DNA of 64,000 nt from Planctomycetota bacterium (GTDB taxonomy: Bacteria > Planctomycetota > GCA-2746535): positions 106,483 through 170,482 of the forward strand of contig NVWA01000009.1 in the NCBI GenBank assembly GCA_002746535.1, written 5' to 3'. The position numbers were made by a program, and so were the translations under genes. Position 1 is the first letter of the stretch. The number at the start of each line of letters is the position of its first letter. The notes beneath the pieces are model-generated. The model searched no databases. It saw only the letters and a program-made list of their open reading frames with translations, and had not been told where the DNA came from. Below are positions 62,765 to 64,000 of this stretch, one piece after another.

Positions 62765-64000
62765 TGTTTATCCTTTCTTCATTTGATACCGCGATTGTTT
62801 TTTGAGTTGTTGTAATTTTATTTTTGTAAAACGTTCTTTCAAACCACAATAGTAGTGGTGGTAAAAAAATGAAATCTGCTAAAAATGCGAATAGTACTGT
62901 TATTGCTGACATTGTACCCATGCTCCAATTCATTTTAAAACTTGAAGTTGAAACGATGGCAAACCCCACGATCAAAATAATAGAAGTAGATACGATTGCT
63001 TTGCCAACATGTTCAAAGGCATAATGAATAGATTCTTCGGGACTTAAACCATTCTTTTTTCGAGCTCGTAAATATTTTGCCATAAAATGAATTGAATCAT
63101 CAACAACGATTCCTAGTGTTAATCCGGCTATTATTGATACAGACATATCAACTCTTTGAATCAGTAATCCCCATACACCGAATGTCATGATGACAGGTAA
63201 AGCATTTGGTACTAGAGTTAATAAGCCGAACCTTATTGAGCCTAGGGCTATCATCATGATAAAAGTAACTAAAGTTATCGTTAAGATAGTTCCTGTGATC
63301 ATTGCCGAAATATTTCGTTCTGAAATATGCGCAAACATCAAAGTTGGGCTAGAAGCAATGCCTTCAAAAATACCGGCAGCTTCTCGTTTAATCCATTTAT
63401 TTGATTTTACTTCAAAATCACGCATGGTTACGGTACTAACATTTTCTAAAGTTACGTTCAATCGCGTGGCTGACTTATCTAAATTGATTGTCGTATTAAG
63501 ATCTAACCCAAAAGGTAGTGAAAATTCATATAACAAAAGATATTGCGCCGCTAATTCTTTTGAGTCTGGTATTTTATAAAAGGCTTCTTGATCAGCGTGC
63601 ATATTTTTATTTAATTTTTTATAGGTGTCAGACAAGCTATTAACGTGTTTAACATATTGCTGTTTTGCGAGCCAAATTTTAAACTCTTCCATTTTTTGAA
63701 TATATTTTGGAGAACTGATGCCACCTTCTTTATTGCTCTTTAATGAATAGCTTATTGTGTATATGCCGGTTAACTTTTCAGAAATAATATCGGTATCACT
63801 TCTGAAAGAAATGTCTTTATCAAAATATTTTACGAATTCGTCATTCAGTTCAATCTTTGAAATAAAGGCAACAATACCTACAGCAAAAAGTAAAAATGCT
63901 ATACGTATTATTTTTTGTTTGTTGATTAAAAACTCAACATAACGTTTGAAAAAGGGGCTTTTCGTATTTTGATTGTCTTTTTCTGTGGCTTTAATAAAAA
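62757..64000 (-). CDS. RND/MMPL-family transporter, C-terminal part (5' truncated at window edge)
   Basis: The frame stays open to the right edge, so the N-terminus is outside the window; about 414 residues are seen. Near the edge is a transmembrane helix (IIRIAFLLFAVGIVAFISKI), a large periplasmic loop (with FVKYFDKDISFRSDTDIISE), then the helical half typical of MMPL/RND permeases: GTILTITLVTFIMMIALGSI, LTLVPNALPVIMTFGVWGLL and IAGLTLGIVVDDSIHFMAKYLRARK, where the Asp-Asp pair (VVDDS) is the proton relay. The last helices run to FLADFIFLPPLLLWFERTFY. It is the first visible gene of an RND / LolA-like / barrel operon, as in lipid exporters of diderm bacteria; substrate unknown. Confidence 0.92.
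   Translation of the reverse strand, partial: FIKATEKDNQNTKSPFFKRYVEFLINKQKIIRIAFLLFAVGIVAFISKIELNDEFVKYFDKDISFRSDTDIISEKLTGIYTISYSLKSNKEGGISSPKYIQKMEEFKIWLAKQQYVKHVNSLSDTYKKLNKNMHADQEAFYKIPDSKELAAQYLLLYEFSLPFGLDLNTTINLDKSATRLNVTLENVSTVTMRDFEVKSNKWIKREAAGIFEGIASSPTLMFAHISERNISAMITGTILTITLVTFIMMIALGSIRFGLLTLVPNALPVIMTFGVWGLLIQRVDMSVSIIAGLTLGIVVDDSIHFMAKYLRARKKNGLSPEESIHYAFEHVGKAIVSTSIILIVGFAIVSTSSFKMNWSMGTMSAITVLFAFLADFIFLPPLLLWFERTFYKNKITTTQKTIAVSNEERINNV

Overview
The window is about 64 kb of AT-rich, gene-dense bacterial chromosome. It reads as core genome with accessory metabolism and shows no phage, plasmid, CRISPR or rRNA/tRNA content. The cell should be Gram-negative: there are outer-membrane-type beta-barrel, LolA-like, lipoprotein and many signal-peptide proteins. 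It should also be flagellated (fliO-fliP-fliQ-fliR-flhB). Very large secreted propeller proteins with FlgD-like Ig and CBM9-like domains, a sulfatase-modifying-factor-like lipoprotein, several Gfo/Idh/MocA oxidoreductases and SGNH hydrolases, and a sigma/anti-sigma pair with an odd C-terminal domain all fit a marine PVC-group bacterium, possibly Lentisphaerota. This placement is inference; no marker gene in the window settles it.

Layout. 1-0.5 kb: 3' end of yidC. 0.5-1.9 kb: a secreted TPR protein and a 47-residue membrane protein. 2-10.6 kb: a co-directional run smc, nadK, LOG-family hydrolase, pepN and an unusual GntR regulator with two winged-helix domains. 10.6-12.5 kb: ECF sigma factor plus a membrane anti-sigma-like protein fused to a terpene-cyclase-like toroid. 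12.5-14.1 kb: a long regulatory region with a sigma-54-type promoter and inverted repeats feeding two hsp20 genes. 14.1-21.8 kb: SGNH hydrolase, Gfo/Idh oxidoreductase, secreted proteins, a TPR/retropepsin protein, glyS, a YwqK-type repeat protein and the FGE-like lipoprotein. 22-25.6 kb: flagellar export-gate operon. 25.7-42.6 kb: secreted beta-rich proteins, an acetolactate-synthase-like enzyme, a CehA/McbA-type PHP metallohydrolase, a transglutaminase-like protein, a GT2 glycosyltransferase with an MFS transporter, and a 1317-residue CBM9/FlgD/propeller protein. 42.6-50.8 kb: a probable carbohydrate locus (Gfo/Idh, AraC regulator, metallophosphoesterase-like protein, SGNH hydrolase, xylulokinase-like kinase, GGCT-like protein). 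51-54 kb: a divergent GbsR/MarR-controlled module with two nucleoside-sugar-epimerase-like proteins. 54-64 kb: a 2142-residue PQQ-propeller protein and an RND / LolA-like / outer-membrane-barrel transport operon running off the right edge.

The most unusual observations are: the sigma-54-like hsp20 promoter with a symmetric upstream inverted repeat; FlhB with the autocleavage motif changed from NPTH to NPIY; the anti-sigma/toroid fusion; the duplicated GntR DNA-binding domain; two unrelated GC-rich REP/BIME-like repeats between convergent genes, one a perfect 33-bp inverted pair; a family of giant secreted propeller proteins sharing a C-terminal CxC motif; and a recurrent AGAAAGT sequence in the ribosome-binding position.
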